64,000 bases of DNA from JALORV01 sp963775635 (GTDB lineage Bacteria > Pseudomonadota > Gammaproteobacteria > Burkholderiales > Burkholderiaceae_F): NCBI GenBank assembly GCA_963775635.1, contig CAVZJO010000003.1, positions 372,001-436,000 of the forward strand. The letters run 5' to 3'. The position numbers were made by a program, and so were the translations under genes. Positions 45,711 to 54,379 of the stretch are shown here, piece by piece. The notes beneath the pieces were generated by a model. The model was given only the letters and a program-made list of their open reading frames with translations. It was not told the origin of the DNA and ran no database searches. Numbering within the stretch: position 1 is the stretch's first letter; each line of letters starts with the position of its first letter.

Positions 45711-46351
45711 CCGCGGTTGCCGATCGGACCCTTTCCTTTCGCGTCGCCGATGCGACGCTCGGTGCCGGTCATCAGGTGGGCGATGTTGCCGCGATGGCGA
45801 TAGACAACAAAGCCGGCGATGACACAGATGGCGAGAAACTGGACGTCAAATCCCCAACCGAACGCCGAGTAGAACGCCGCGAATACTGCGGCGACTAGCG
45901 ATGCCAGCGACGCATACCGGAAGAAGAACGCGATGATCAGCCAGGTCACGCCGGTAGCCAGACCCAGCCAGGGATTGAACGCCAGGATGACTCCGGCAGC
46001 CGTGGCCACGCCTTTGCCACCCTTGAAACCGAAGAAAATCGGATACAGATGCCCGAGGAAGACGGCAACGCCAGCCAAGGCGACGCCCCCTTCGCCGATG
46101 CCGGCCGTACCGCCGAAGCGCTGCACTGCCCACACGGCCAGCCAGCCTTTCAGTGCATCGCCGAGCAGTGTCAGCACAGCGGCTGGCCGGTTGCCCGAAC
46201 GCAGGACGTTGGTAGCACCCGGATTTTTCGAGCCATACGTGCGCGGGTCGGCGAGTCCCATCACGCGGCTCACCACAACCGCAAACGACAGCGAACCGAC
46301 CAGGTAGGCAGCGACCACCGCCATCAGCGTCCATAGCATCGGCATGCTCAT
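45707..46351 (-). CDS. plsY: Acyl-phosphate glycerol-3-phosphate acyltransferase
   Basis: The product has 214 residues with five or six membrane helices. PlsY motifs: LVGSLSFAVVVSRVMGLADP, then YGSKNPGATNVLRSGN, LLGDALKGWLAV and FFGFKGGKGVATAAGV. It acylates glycerol-3-phosphate in the first step of phospholipid synthesis. The ATG at 46351 overlaps the ybaK stop as ATGA, and the longer upstream frame is not needed. It is the last gene of a seven-gene minus-strand operon. Confidence 0.96.
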   Translation of the reverse strand: MSMPMLWTLMAVVAAYLVGSLSFAVVVSRVMGLADPRTYGSKNPGATNVLRSGNRPAAVLTLLGDALKGWLAVWAVQRFGGTAGIGEGGVALAGVAVFLGHLYPIFFGFKGGKGVATAAGVILAFNPWLGLATGVTWLIIAFFFRYASLASLVAAVFAAFYSAFGWGFDVQFLAICVIAGFVVYRHRGNIAHLMTGTERRIGDAKGKGPIGNRG

Positions 46352-46851
46352 TCCTTCAGCGCACAGTCGACCGGCACGGCCGCCAGCCACTTCGTCAGCG
46401 CACCCGGATCGATCGCTACCAGAAAGCCGCGCCGGCCGCCGTTGATGTAGATGCGCGGCAGCGCCAGCACGCTGCGCTCGACGAACACCGGCATCGTCTT
46501 TCGCATCGCAAACGGCGAAGTGCCGCCGACCAGATAGCCGGAGTACCGCTGCGCGACCTCGGGACGACAAGGTTCAACGCGCTTACGCCCGGTCTGGCGC
46601 GCGAGGTTCTTGGTCGACACCGAGCAGTCGCCATGCATCAGGACCACCAGCGGATCATCGGCTTCATCCTGCATGACCAGCGTCTTGACCACCGCATGCT
46701 CGTCGACCCCGAGGCTGCGCGCCGACACCGCGGTGCCGCCGTGCTCGACGTATTCATACGCGTGGCCGACGAACGCGACGCCGTGCGCCCGCAGGAACTG
46801 CGTTGCCGGCGTTTCCGAAACGTGAGGCAGCTTCGAATGCGACTTCGCCAT
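46348..46851 (-). CDS. ybaK: Cys-tRNA(Pro)/Cys-tRNA(Cys) deacylase, YbaK/EbsC family
   Basis: The product has 167 residues (start MAKSHSKLPHVSETPATQFL). Family motifs: VVKTLVMQDEADDPLVVLMHG, then RYSGYLVGGTSPFAMRKTMP and YINGGRRGFLVAIDP. It hydrolyses mischarged Cys-tRNA(Pro) to keep translation accurate. It overlaps plsY by 4 nt. The ORF can be extended upstream into xerD, but the family start is at 46851. Confidence 0.93.
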   Translation of the reverse strand: MAKSHSKLPHVSETPATQFLRAHGVAFVGHAYEYVEHGGTAVSARSLGVDEHAVVKTLVMQDEADDPLVVLMHGDCSVSTKNLARQTGRKRVEPCRPEVAQRYSGYLVGGTSPFAMRKTMPVFVERSVLALPRIYINGGRRGFLVAIDPGALTKWLAAVPVDCALKE

Positions 46852-46898
46852 CGGAGTCGAGTCTAATGCGGACGACGGCGGAGCCGAGCATGCGCACA

Positions 46899-47780
46899 CT
46901 AGCCACGCGGATGGTGCTGCGCATGCAGTGCCTGCAGCCGCGCGCGTGCCACGTGCGTGTAGATCTGAGTCGTCGAAATGTCGGCATGCCCGAGCAGCAT
47001 TTGCACGACACGCAGGTCCGCGCCGTGGTTGAGCAGATGGGTCGCGAAGGCGTGCCGCAGGCCATGCGGCGACAGCGGCGCGGAGATCGACGCGCGCTCG
47101 GCGTAGCGTTTCACCAGGATCCAGAACATCTGGCGCGTCATCGCGCCTCCGCGCTGGGTGACGAACACCGCATCGGACACGCGCCGCCCCAGCAGTTCCG
47201 GGCGCGATCGCCTCAGGTAGCGCTCGATCCAAGCGCGCGCCTCTTCTCCGAGCGGAACGATGCGCTCCTTGTTGCCCTTGCCGACGACGCGCACCAGCCC
47301 TTCGCTAAGCGACAGCTCGCTCAGCTTCAGGCCCACCAGTTCGGACACGCGCAGTCCGGTCGCATAGAGCAGTTCGAGCATTGCCCGGTCGCGCAGTCCG
47401 AGCGCAGCAGTCACTTCGGGTGCACTCAGCAACGCCTCGACCTGCGCTTCGTTGAGCGACTTCGGGAAGCGCGGCGCGCGGCGTGCCCCGCGCAGCCGCA
47501 CGGTCGGATCGGTCGCGACCAGCCGCTCGCGCAGCGCCCAGCGAAAGAAGCGGCGCAGAACCGCGAGCCTGCGGTTGGCGGTCGTTGCGCGCGTCGTCGC
47601 GTGCTCGCCGGCGAAGTAGCCCGTCAGTTCCGCCTCGCCGGCCGCAATCAGGCTGACTTCACGAGTTGCCAGCCAGCGGGCCAGTCCGGCGAGGTCGCGA
47701 CGGTAAGCCGCCAGCGTGTTGCGCGACAGTCCGTCTTCCAGCCACAGCGCGTCCAGGAACCCGTCGATCAGCGGGTCCAT
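46899..47780 (-). CDS. xerD: Site-specific tyrosine recombinase XerD
   Basis: The product has 293 residues, the XerD length. The N-terminal SAM-like domain starts IDGFLDALWLEDGLSRNTLA. Catalytic residues: Arg in YATGLRVSELVGL, Lys in VVGKGNKERIVPL, the pair in SPHGLRHAFATHLL, His in LLGHADISTTQIY, and the Tyr nucleophile in TTQIYTHV. It resolves chromosome dimers at dif together with XerC. It is 6 nt after ogt, and its context is housekeeping, not a mobile element. Confidence 0.95.
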   Translation of the reverse strand: MDPLIDGFLDALWLEDGLSRNTLAAYRRDLAGLARWLATREVSLIAAGEAELTGYFAGEHATTRATTANRRLAVLRRFFRWALRERLVATDPTVRLRGARRAPRFPKSLNEAQVEALLSAPEVTAALGLRDRAMLELLYATGLRVSELVGLKLSELSLSEGLVRVVGKGNKERIVPLGEEARAWIERYLRRSRPELLGRRVSDAVFVTQRGGAMTRQMFWILVKRYAERASISAPLSPHGLRHAFATHLLNHGADLRVVQMLLGHADISTTQIYTHVARARLQALHAQHHPRG

Positions 47781-47786
47781 GCTGCG

Positions 47787-48291
47787 CTAAAGCAGCGTCC
47801 CGACGAGCGCGCCCTCGTGCTCCAGCAGCCAGCGCTTGACGCTGATCGCATGGCCGTTCGTACTGTGCGCGAAGCCACCCAGGCCGGCCGTTGCGACTAC
47901 ACGGTGGCACGGGATGACGATCGGCAGACGATTGTCGCCGCAGGCCTGGCCGACGGCCCGCGCCGGCGCATCGAGGTCAGCCGCGAGGTCGCCGTAGCGG
48001 CGCGTTTCACCCGCAGGGAATCGCCGCGATGGCGTCCCAGACGCGGCACTGGAATGTCGTGCCGCGGACGGCGAGCGGCAGGCTGAAACGAAACGATGCG
48101 TCTGCAAGATAGTGCTGCAGCTGGTCGGCCGCTTCAGCCGCCAGTTCGTTGGCAGGCGAAACGGGCGCACGCGACCGAACGAAACGCAGCGCTGTGACCT
48201 GCACGCCGTCGGTTTCGACCTCGACCGCTCCAAAAGGCGCGCAGACAACGGCGTGCAGCGCACGGTGGGGACGATCGGTATGGTCCGTCAT
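47787..48291 (-). CDS. ogt: Methylated-DNA--[protein]-cysteine S-methyltransferase, one apparent frameshift
   Basis: The N-terminal half (MTDHTDRPHRALHAVVCAPF through TTFQCRVWDAIAAIP) and the C-terminal half (AGETRRYGDLAADLDAPARA onward) are in different frames. They join near 48010 at the usual domain centre. The active-site motif is LPIVIPCHRVVAT, and GLGGFAHSTNGHAISVKRWL follows. It removes methyl groups from O6-methylguanine by irreversible transfer to the motif cysteine. Confidence 0.9.
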
Positions 48292-48292
48292 A

Positions 48293-48874
48293 TCAGCCTC
48301 CGAGCAGGCCTTTCTTCAGACCATCGTCGACCGGCTTGTCGCCCAGCCAGATGCGCATGACCGCGGAATAGAAATCGGCGCCGGGAATCGGCGCACCACG
48401 CGGCTGGCCGTTGACGATGATGCGCGTCCCGCCGTCCGGCGTGTAGTCGAAATTGATCACGTCGCCCTTCTTCGCCTCGCCGATCGATTTGAGCGTCCCG
48501 GTGAAGCTGTCGATTTGCGGCTTGAGTGCCGCCAGTTGGGCATCGCTGAGGTTGCTGCGCAACCCGTCGGTAAACGCGTTGACGAAACTGTCGGCATCGA
48601 CATCACGCAGCATGCGCAACGAAGCCCGCCGCGCGCCCTTCTCGTTGATGATCGTCGCTGCATCGTTGCTCTTCTGTGGCACGTACAGGCCGTTAACGTA
48701 CACCTTGAAGATCGCGCGCTTGCGCAATCCAACGCCGTTCAGTGTGAGGGTCTGCCCGCCGACCTGCACGGTCGGTTCGAACTTCTGCCCTTCCATCTCG
48801 ACCGGTTGCGCTTGCGCGGCCGGACCTGCGGCCAGCAGGAGGGCGGCTGCCACGATCCCGGGCCAGTTTCTCAT
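48293..48874 (-). CDS. Chalcone-isomerase-like protein, exported
   Basis: The product has 193 residues. A signal peptide (NWPGIVAAALLLAAGPAAQA) is followed by a chalcone isomerase-like fold: VGLRKRAIFKVYVNGLYVPQ, then DVDADSFVNAFTDGLRSNL and DFYSAVMRIWLGDKPVDDGL. Bacterial members are periplasmic and are not known to make flavonoids; their function is unknown. It stands between ispH and ogt in the operon. Confidence 0.88.
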   Translation of the reverse strand: MRNWPGIVAAALLLAAGPAAQAQPVEMEGQKFEPTVQVGGQTLTLNGVGLRKRAIFKVYVNGLYVPQKSNDAATIINEKGARRASLRMLRDVDADSFVNAFTDGLRSNLSDAQLAALKPQIDSFTGTLKSIGEAKKGDVINFDYTPDGGTRIIVNGQPRGAPIPGADFYSAVMRIWLGDKPVDDGLKKGLLGG

Positions 48875-48904
48875 CGGTGTCTCCTGGTGACTGTCAACGC
48901 GGAT

Positions 48905-49845
48905 TCAGGCGGCCACGCGGCCGAGACCCTTGGGCATCGGAAACACGACATCTTCCTTCACGCCCTCGAGCGTGCGGACGCTGCCGGCGCCCATGGCTCT
49001 CAGTGCCGCGATCAGTTCCTGAACCAGGACTTCCGGCGCCGAGGCGCCGGCCGTGACGCCTACCCTCCGTCGTTCGGCAAACCAAGCCGGGTCCAGCTGC
49101 GCGGCCGTATCGACCAGGTACGCCGGAACGCCGAAGCGCTCGGCCACTTCGCGCAAGCGGTTCGAATTCGAGCTATTCGGGCTGCCGACCACGATCACGA
49201 TATCGACCTGTGGCGCCATGAACTTGACGGCATCCTGCCGGTTCTGGGTCGCGTAGCAGATGTCGGCCTTCTTCGGCTCCGCGATATGTGGAAAACGTCG
49301 CCTCAACGCGTCGATCATCGGCATGCCGCATCATCCAATGACAGCGTGGTCTGCGTCACGTAGGCAACCCGCTCGGGATCGCGCACCTGCAGCCGATCAA
49401 CGTCATCGACCGACTCCACCAAGTGCATGCCAGCAGGAAGCTGGCCCATCGTTCCTTCGACTTCCGGATGGCCCTCGTGACCGATCATCACGATTTCGTG
49501 GCCGGCCGCATGCATCTTGGCCACCTCGACATGCACCTTGGTCACGAGCGGACAGGTCGCGTCGAAAACCTGCAGGCCGCGCAGCGCGGCTTCCGGCTGG
49601 ACCGCCTTCGACACACCGTGCGCCGAGAAGACCACCGTGCCACCGGTCGGCACTTCATCGAGCTCGGCGACGAATACTGCGCCCTTGCGGCGCAGATCGT
49701 CGACAACGTAGGTGTTATGAACGATCTCGTGGCGCACGTAGATCGGCGCGCCGTGCAGGGTCAGCGCGCGTTCGACGATTTCGATCGCGCGATCGACGCC
49801 GGCACAGAAACCGCGCGGCTGGGCGAGCAGGACATCCATCGTCAC
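48905..49845 (-). CDS. ispH: 4-hydroxy-3-methylbut-2-enyl diphosphate reductase, one apparent frameshift
   Basis: The first part (MTMDVLLAQPRGFCAGVDRA to VTQTTLSLDDAA) and the second part (MIDALRRRFPHIAEPKKADI to the end) are in different frames, joined near 49322. All three cluster cysteines are present: FCAGVDRA, DATCPLVTKVH and ICYATQNRQ. The substrate loop SPNSSNSNRL is also present. It makes IPP and DMAPP in the last MEP-pathway step. The reaction is normally essential, so the frameshift is probably a sequencing error. The start overlaps the slpA stop as ATGA. Confidence 0.93.
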
Positions 49846-50301
49846 AACACTCCGACCACGTGGACCGCAAAGCGCAGCGCTCGGCCGGCCAGCGGATGAT
49901 TGAAGTCGACGATGACGCGTTCCGCATCGCGCTCCTTCAGCACGCCGCTGAACCGTCGACCCGCTGCGTCTGCGAACTCGATGACGTCCCCCGGTGCGTA
50001 GTAGACGCCCGGCTCGGTGTGCGCCTCGAACATCGACCGCGGCAGAGTTTGCACCAGCTGCGGATTGCGTGGCCCATAGCCGTCGCCAGCCGGCAGTTCG
50101 AACTCCTCCCGCGCACCGGCGCCTAAGCCGAGCAGGCAGGCTTCCAGCGGCTCCGACAGTTCACCCCCGCCGATCGTCACCGTCGCAGGACGCGCGTCGA
50201 AGGTCGTCATGACCTCGCGCTCGGCTCCGTCGATCACCGCGGCGATCCGATAATGCAGCGTGACATGCGCACCCGGCCCAATGCAGTGGAGAGTCGGTCA
50301 T
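49842..50301 (-). CDS. fkpB: FKBP-type peptidyl-prolyl isomerase SlpA/FkpB, one apparent frameshift near the start
   Basis: Starting at the ATG at 50301 (MTDSP) and allowing one frame change near 50284 gives CIGPGAHVTLHYRIAAVIDG. This is followed by the long open frame (TTFDARPATVTIGGGELSEP; GYGPRNPQLVQTLPRSMF; VDFNHPLAGRALRFAVHVVG). The FKBP core with its inserted flap domain is the SlpA form. It usually precedes ispH, as here (4-nt overlap). Confidence 0.88.
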
Positions 50302-50330
50302 GGTGAATGATTTTAGTCGAGGCAGCCTGC

Positions 50331-51007
50331 GTGGCGATCAAGGACTGGCCCGAAACTGAGCGGCCGCGCGAACGATTGCTGGCCCACGGGCCGCATGTAC
50401 TGTCGGATGCCGAATTGATTGCGGTGTTCCTGCGCACCGGCACGGCCGGCCGCAGTGCGCTCGACCTCGCTCGCGAGGCGCTCGACGCGTTTCGGCGGCT
50501 TGAGTGGGCTGCTTGCCGCAACGCCGGCGCGAACTGAGCGAGTTGACGGGTCTCGGCCCGGCGAAATCGGCGCAACTGCAGGCCGTTCTCGAACTTGCGC
50601 GGCGTTCGATCCGCGAGGAATTCCGGCGCGACGCGGTGCTGACCTCGCCCGGCAAGGTTCGTGACTACCTGCGCATGACGCTCGGGCATCTGCCGCACGA
50701 GGTGTTCATGGCGCTGTTCCTCGACTCGCAAAACCGGCTGCTGGCGGCCGAAGAACTGTTCCGCGGCACGCTGACGCAGACCAGCGTGTATCCGCGCGAG
50801 GTCGTCAAGCGGGCGCTCGCGATCAATGCGGCCGCGGTCATCTTCGCGCACAACCATCCGTCGGGCGTCGCCGAACCCAGTCGCAGCGACGAGTTGCTGA
50901 CCGCCAGTCTGAAGCAGGCGCTGGCGCTGGTCGATGTCCGCGTACTCGACCACCTGATCGTGGCAGGCAGCCAGATGGTTTCGTTGGCCGAACGCGGGCT
51001 GATCTGA
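50331..51007 (+). CDS. radC: RadC family JAB-domain protein, two apparent frameshifts
   Basis: A GTG start at 50331 (read MAIKDWPETERPRERLLAHG) has GAGG 8 nt upstream. Frames change near 50495 (DAFGGLSGLLAATPA) and 50535, then continue as RELSELTGLGPAKSAQLQAV to the end. The C-terminal JAB/MPN metalloprotease-like motif is AAVIFAHNHPSGVAEPSRSD. The name comes from an old E. coli allele and the true role is unsettled. It is just upstream of rpmB, as in many proteobacteria, and divergent from fkpB with a 29-nt gap. Confidence 0.9.
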
Positions 51008-51019
51008 CCGCCGCGCGCA

Positions 51020-51049
51020 TGGAAAGCTGCGGCGAAAAGTGCATATAAT
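51020..51049 (+). promoter_or_regulatory. Promoter for rpmB-rpmG
   Basis: A perfect TATAAT (51044-51049) is preceded at 18 bp by TGGAAA (51020-51025), a four-of-six match to the -35 consensus. It lies in the space between radC and rpmB and leaves a leader of about 90 nt. Confidence 0.6.
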
Positions 51050-51145
51050 TCGCGGCTTTGCGCTTGAGCCCGCCGTCCGAGTACAGCAAATCAACGGGCC
51101 AAGACAGCAAGTACGAGCAAGCAAGTACAAGTCAGGAGCATCAAA

Positions 51146-51382
51146 ATGGCACGTGTGTGTCAAGTGACCGGCAAGCGACCGATGGTGGGCAACCACGTTT
51201 CCCACGCCAACAACAGGACCAAGCGTCGCTTCATGCCGAATCTGCAGTACCGCCGCATCTGGGTCGAGAGCGAGAACCGCTGGGTGCGACTGCGCCTGAC
51301 CAACGCGGCGCTGCGGACGATCGACAAGAAGGGGCTGGACGTCGTGCTGGCCGACCTGCGCTCGCGCGGCGAACTCGCCTAG
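51146..51382 (+). CDS. rpmB: 50S ribosomal protein bL28
   Basis: The product has 78 residues: ARVCQVTGKRPMVGNHVSHA, then NNRTKRRFMPNLQYRRIWVE. Only one cysteine is present, so this is the zinc-free form. GGAG precedes the ATG. It is the first gene of the rpmB-rpmG pair. Confidence 0.98.
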   Translation: MARVCQVTGKRPMVGNHVSHANNRTKRRFMPNLQYRRIWVESENRWVRLRLTNAALRTIDKKGLDVVLADLRSRGELA

Positions 51383-51425
51383 GGCGTCAGCACCGCAGCG
51401 CGCAAGAACCTAACAGGAGAACACG

Positions 51426-51593
51426 ATGGCCAAGGGCGCCCGCGAAAAGATCAAGCTCGAATCGACGGCCGGCACCGGCCACTTTTACACGACGTCGAAG
51501 AACAAGAAGACCACGCCGGACAAGCTGCAGATGATGAAGTTCGACCCGGTGGCGCGCAAGCACGTCGCTTACAAGGAAACGAAGCTCAAGTAG
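51426..51593 (+). CDS. rpmG: 50S ribosomal protein bL33
   Basis: A short gene of 55 codons: MAKGAREKIKLESTAGTGHF, then YTTSKNKKTTPDKLQMMKFD and ending KHVAYKETKLK. The zinc CXXC pairs are absent, so it is the zinc-independent form. AGGAG stands 7 nt before the ATG. It is 43 nt after rpmB and followed by a strong terminator. Confidence 0.97.
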   Translation: MAKGAREKIKLESTAGTGHFYTTSKNKKTTPDKLQMMKFDPVARKHVAYKETKLK

Positions 51594-51605
51594 CCGCACC
51601 GATGC

Positions 51606-51636
51606 AAAAAAAGCCCGGACATGTCCGGGCTTTTTT
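51606..51636 (+). terminator. Intrinsic terminator after rpmG
   Basis: GCCCGGACATGTCCGGGC (51613-51630) is a perfect stem, flanked by seven A and six T. It starts 13 nt after the rpmG stop. The A and T tracts make it work in both directions, so it can also end the convergent desaturase transcript. Confidence 0.93.
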
Positions 51637-51663
51637 GTTGACAGCGCGTCTGCGACGCGCGGG

Positions 51664-52869
51664 CTAGGCAGCCACGGCCCGGTAGCTGCGGATGCGCAGC
51701 GCCGCTTGCTCCAGTGTGGCGATGCGGCTCGCCTCGGCGCGCGCGATCCAGTCCTGCAGGTGCGCCAGCATCTGCTCGCGCGCACGCCGAATTCCTCTCC
51801 CATGTCGATGCCAGCTCGGTGCGCATCTCGACCAGCGTCTTCATCACGCCGCTGCGCGCCATCAGCTCACTCAGCGAGCGCTGATGCTCGGTCGGCAGCG
51901 TAGTAACATCGCCCTTGCGCAGCCAGCGCTTCAGGCCGGCGAAGCGCGCGCTTCTCGGCCGCCGGCAGCTGCAGCTTGCTGATCTCGTCGCGGAGACGCC
52001 TGCTTCAGGTTGCGTGCGTACTTCGCCAGCAGGTCATAGCGATTGGCGATCAACGCCTGCAGCGTTTCGAGATCGACCGCACGCTTCGGCTCAGCCAGCT
52101 TGCGGCACCGGCGCCACGCGCAGGACCTTGGCCAGTCCGACCGCCTGCAGCGCGCGGATGTAGGTCCAGCCGAGGTCGAACTCGAACCAGCTCAACGAGA
52201 ACTTGGCCGACGTCGGGTACGTGTGGTGGTTGTTGTGCAGCTCCTCGCCGCCGATCAGCATGCCCCAGGGCGAAATGTTGTTGCTGGCGTCCGGAGCGTC
52301 GTAGTTGCGGTAACCCCAGTAATGCCCGATGCCGTTGATGACGCCGGCGGCGAAGAACGGGAATCCACATCATCTGCACCGCCCACACCGCCAGTCCGGC
52401 CGCGCCGAACAGGATCAGATCGGCGCCGAGCATCACGGCCAACGCCCTCCCACGTGTAGCGCGAGTAGACGTTGCGCTCGATCCAGTCGTTCGGCGTGCC
52501 GTGCCCGTAGCGCGCCAGGGTTTCCTTGTTCTCGGCCTCGGCCTTGTAAAGCTCGGCGCCGGTCCACAGGACCGTCTTGAGGCCGCGCGTCTGCGGGCTG
52601 TGCGGATCCTCGGTCGTTTCGCACTTGGCGTGATGCTTGCGATGGATCGACACCCACTCCTTGGTCTGCATGCCGGTAGTCAGCCATAGCCAGGCACGGA
52701 AGAAATTGGCGATGGCCGGATGCAGGTCGAGCGCGCGATGCGCCTGGCTGCGGTGCAGGTAGATCGTGACGGCGGCAATGGTGACGTGCGTCAGCAGCAG
52801 AGCCGCGACGATCAGCTGCCACCACGACAGTTGCAGCAGACCACCGTCGAGAAATTCGAGCAGATACAT
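51664..52869 (-). CDS. Acyl-CoA/fatty-acid delta-9-type desaturase, about six apparent frameshifts
   Basis: Reading across frames gives one membrane desaturase of about 400 residues. All three histidine boxes are present: HRSQAH, HRKHH and HNNHH. The N-terminal helices start LLQLSWWQLIVAALLLTHVT, and the middle has WTYIRALQAVGLAKVLRVAP. A helical C-terminal extension of about 130 residues (KRAVDLETLQALIANRYDLL; LPTEHQRSLSELMARSGVMK; REQMLAHLQDWIARAEASRI) is typical of betaproteobacterial relatives. Frame changes lie near 52442, 52365, 52112, 51996, 51947 and 51795. The domain content is complete, so errors in the sequence are likelier than gene death. Confidence 0.85.
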
Positions 52870-52992
52870 GTAAAGGGATTCCTAGTGAAGGCCGGCTGCG
52901 GGGTGCGTCACGCGGGCAATCCGGGAGCAGCCCACCGGCTTCGCGCAGCGCGCCATTATACCTGCCAACCTGATCTCGCCCAAGGGCCAAGT

Positions 52993-54379
52993 TCAGGGCG
53001 AATTGCGGCCGATCAAGGCACTTTGCCGGACGCGCGGCGCGGACCATTCGGCGGCGTCCGGTGGCACCAGTCGCACTTCGCGCTGGGGAAACGGAATCGC
53101 GATCTCTTCGGCCGCAAAGCGTCGCAGCACGTCGCGCGCGATAGCGGATCGCACGGCGAGCGTTCCTTCCTCGGGATCGCGGATCCAGAAGCCGACCTCG
53201 AGTTCGACGCCGTCCGCACCGAGCCCGGTCACGAAGGCCGCCGGTTCAGGCTGTGCCAGCACGCGCGGTTGGGTTGCGCGCACACTCACCGAGGATCTCC
53301 AATGCGCGATCGAGATTCGACGAGTAGGCAATCGACACTTTGATGACCACGCGCACTGTCCGGTCGGTGTACGAATGGTTGACGACCGGCGTCGACACCA
53401 GCATCTCGTTCGGCAGGATCGTCTCGGTCCCGTCGAGCGCCTTGATCACCGTATAGCGCGTGTTGATCTGCGTGACCCGGCCGTAGTACTTGTCGACGGT
53501 GATCATGTCGCCGATCGACAGGCTGCGATCGAGCAGGATGATGAATCCGCTGACATAGTTGCTGGCGATCCTTTGCAGGCCGAGGCCGAGGCCGACACCG
53601 AGCGCGCCGCCGAACACCGATAGCACCGTCAGGTCGATCCCGACCAGCGAGAGCGCCACCAATACCGCGACCAGCAGCAACAGCGCCTTGATCACCCGCG
53701 CCAGCACGACGCGCGAATTGGCAGTCAGCGACTCCGCGCGCATCAACCTCGCTTCCAGCGACGAGCCCACCCACAGGGCGGCCAGCACCGTCATCAGCAC
53801 CAACGCCGCGGCGACCAGGAGGTCCCACACGCTGATCCGCGATTTCCCGATAGCCAAACGCATCGATTCGAGCGTGGCGATCACATCGCTCAGCACGCCA
53901 GTCAGATACAGCGCGACCGCGAACCAAATCAGCAACGCGATCCACCGTTCGAATGAGCCGAGCCAGGTTGCCCGAGGCAGCGAGCGTCGCAGCACGTAGA
54001 CGACCAGCCGGATCACCGCCATCGCGGCCAGCAGCGTCAGGGTCAGGCGAACCAGCTGGAAGTCGGCAAAGCGCGAAACCAGCCCGCTCGCTCGCAGCGC
54101 CACGGCTCCCACAAAGACAATCAGGAATGCGCTGACCGGGAATGCCAGCCGGCGCATGCCGGCGATCGAGAAACGCAGCACGTCGGTACGCAACCCGCGA
54201 TGATCCGCTTTCGTCTCCGCGTCGGCGCGGGCCCCGATGCGATGCGCAACCGCGCGCGCCACCAGCAGCCCACCGACCAGGCCGAGCGCGATGACGGCGA
54301 GCTGCCACAGCGATTGCGGTCGTGCGAGGCCCACCTGCACGATGTCGATCACTTCCTGTAGCAACGTGGGCTCGGACAC
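52993..54379 (-). CDS. MscS-family mechanosensitive channel, one apparent frameshift
   Basis: The GTG start is next to the rsmB stop. An N-terminal region with several membrane helices leads to the pore helix and MscS beta domain: GGALGVGLGLGLQRIASNYV, then FIILLDRSLSIGDMITVDKY and RYTVIKALDGTETILPNEML. The frame changes near 53283; the end (PRVLAQPEPAAFVTGLGADG through QREVRLVPPDA) is in the other frame and stops at 52993. The size is about 460 residues. It opens under membrane tension to release osmolytes. Confidence 0.88.

Noticed and set aside
46899..47780. XerD as an integrase of an integrated element
   Set aside because: It sits in a housekeeping operon, matches XerD length and motifs, and no attachment repeats or phage genes are near.
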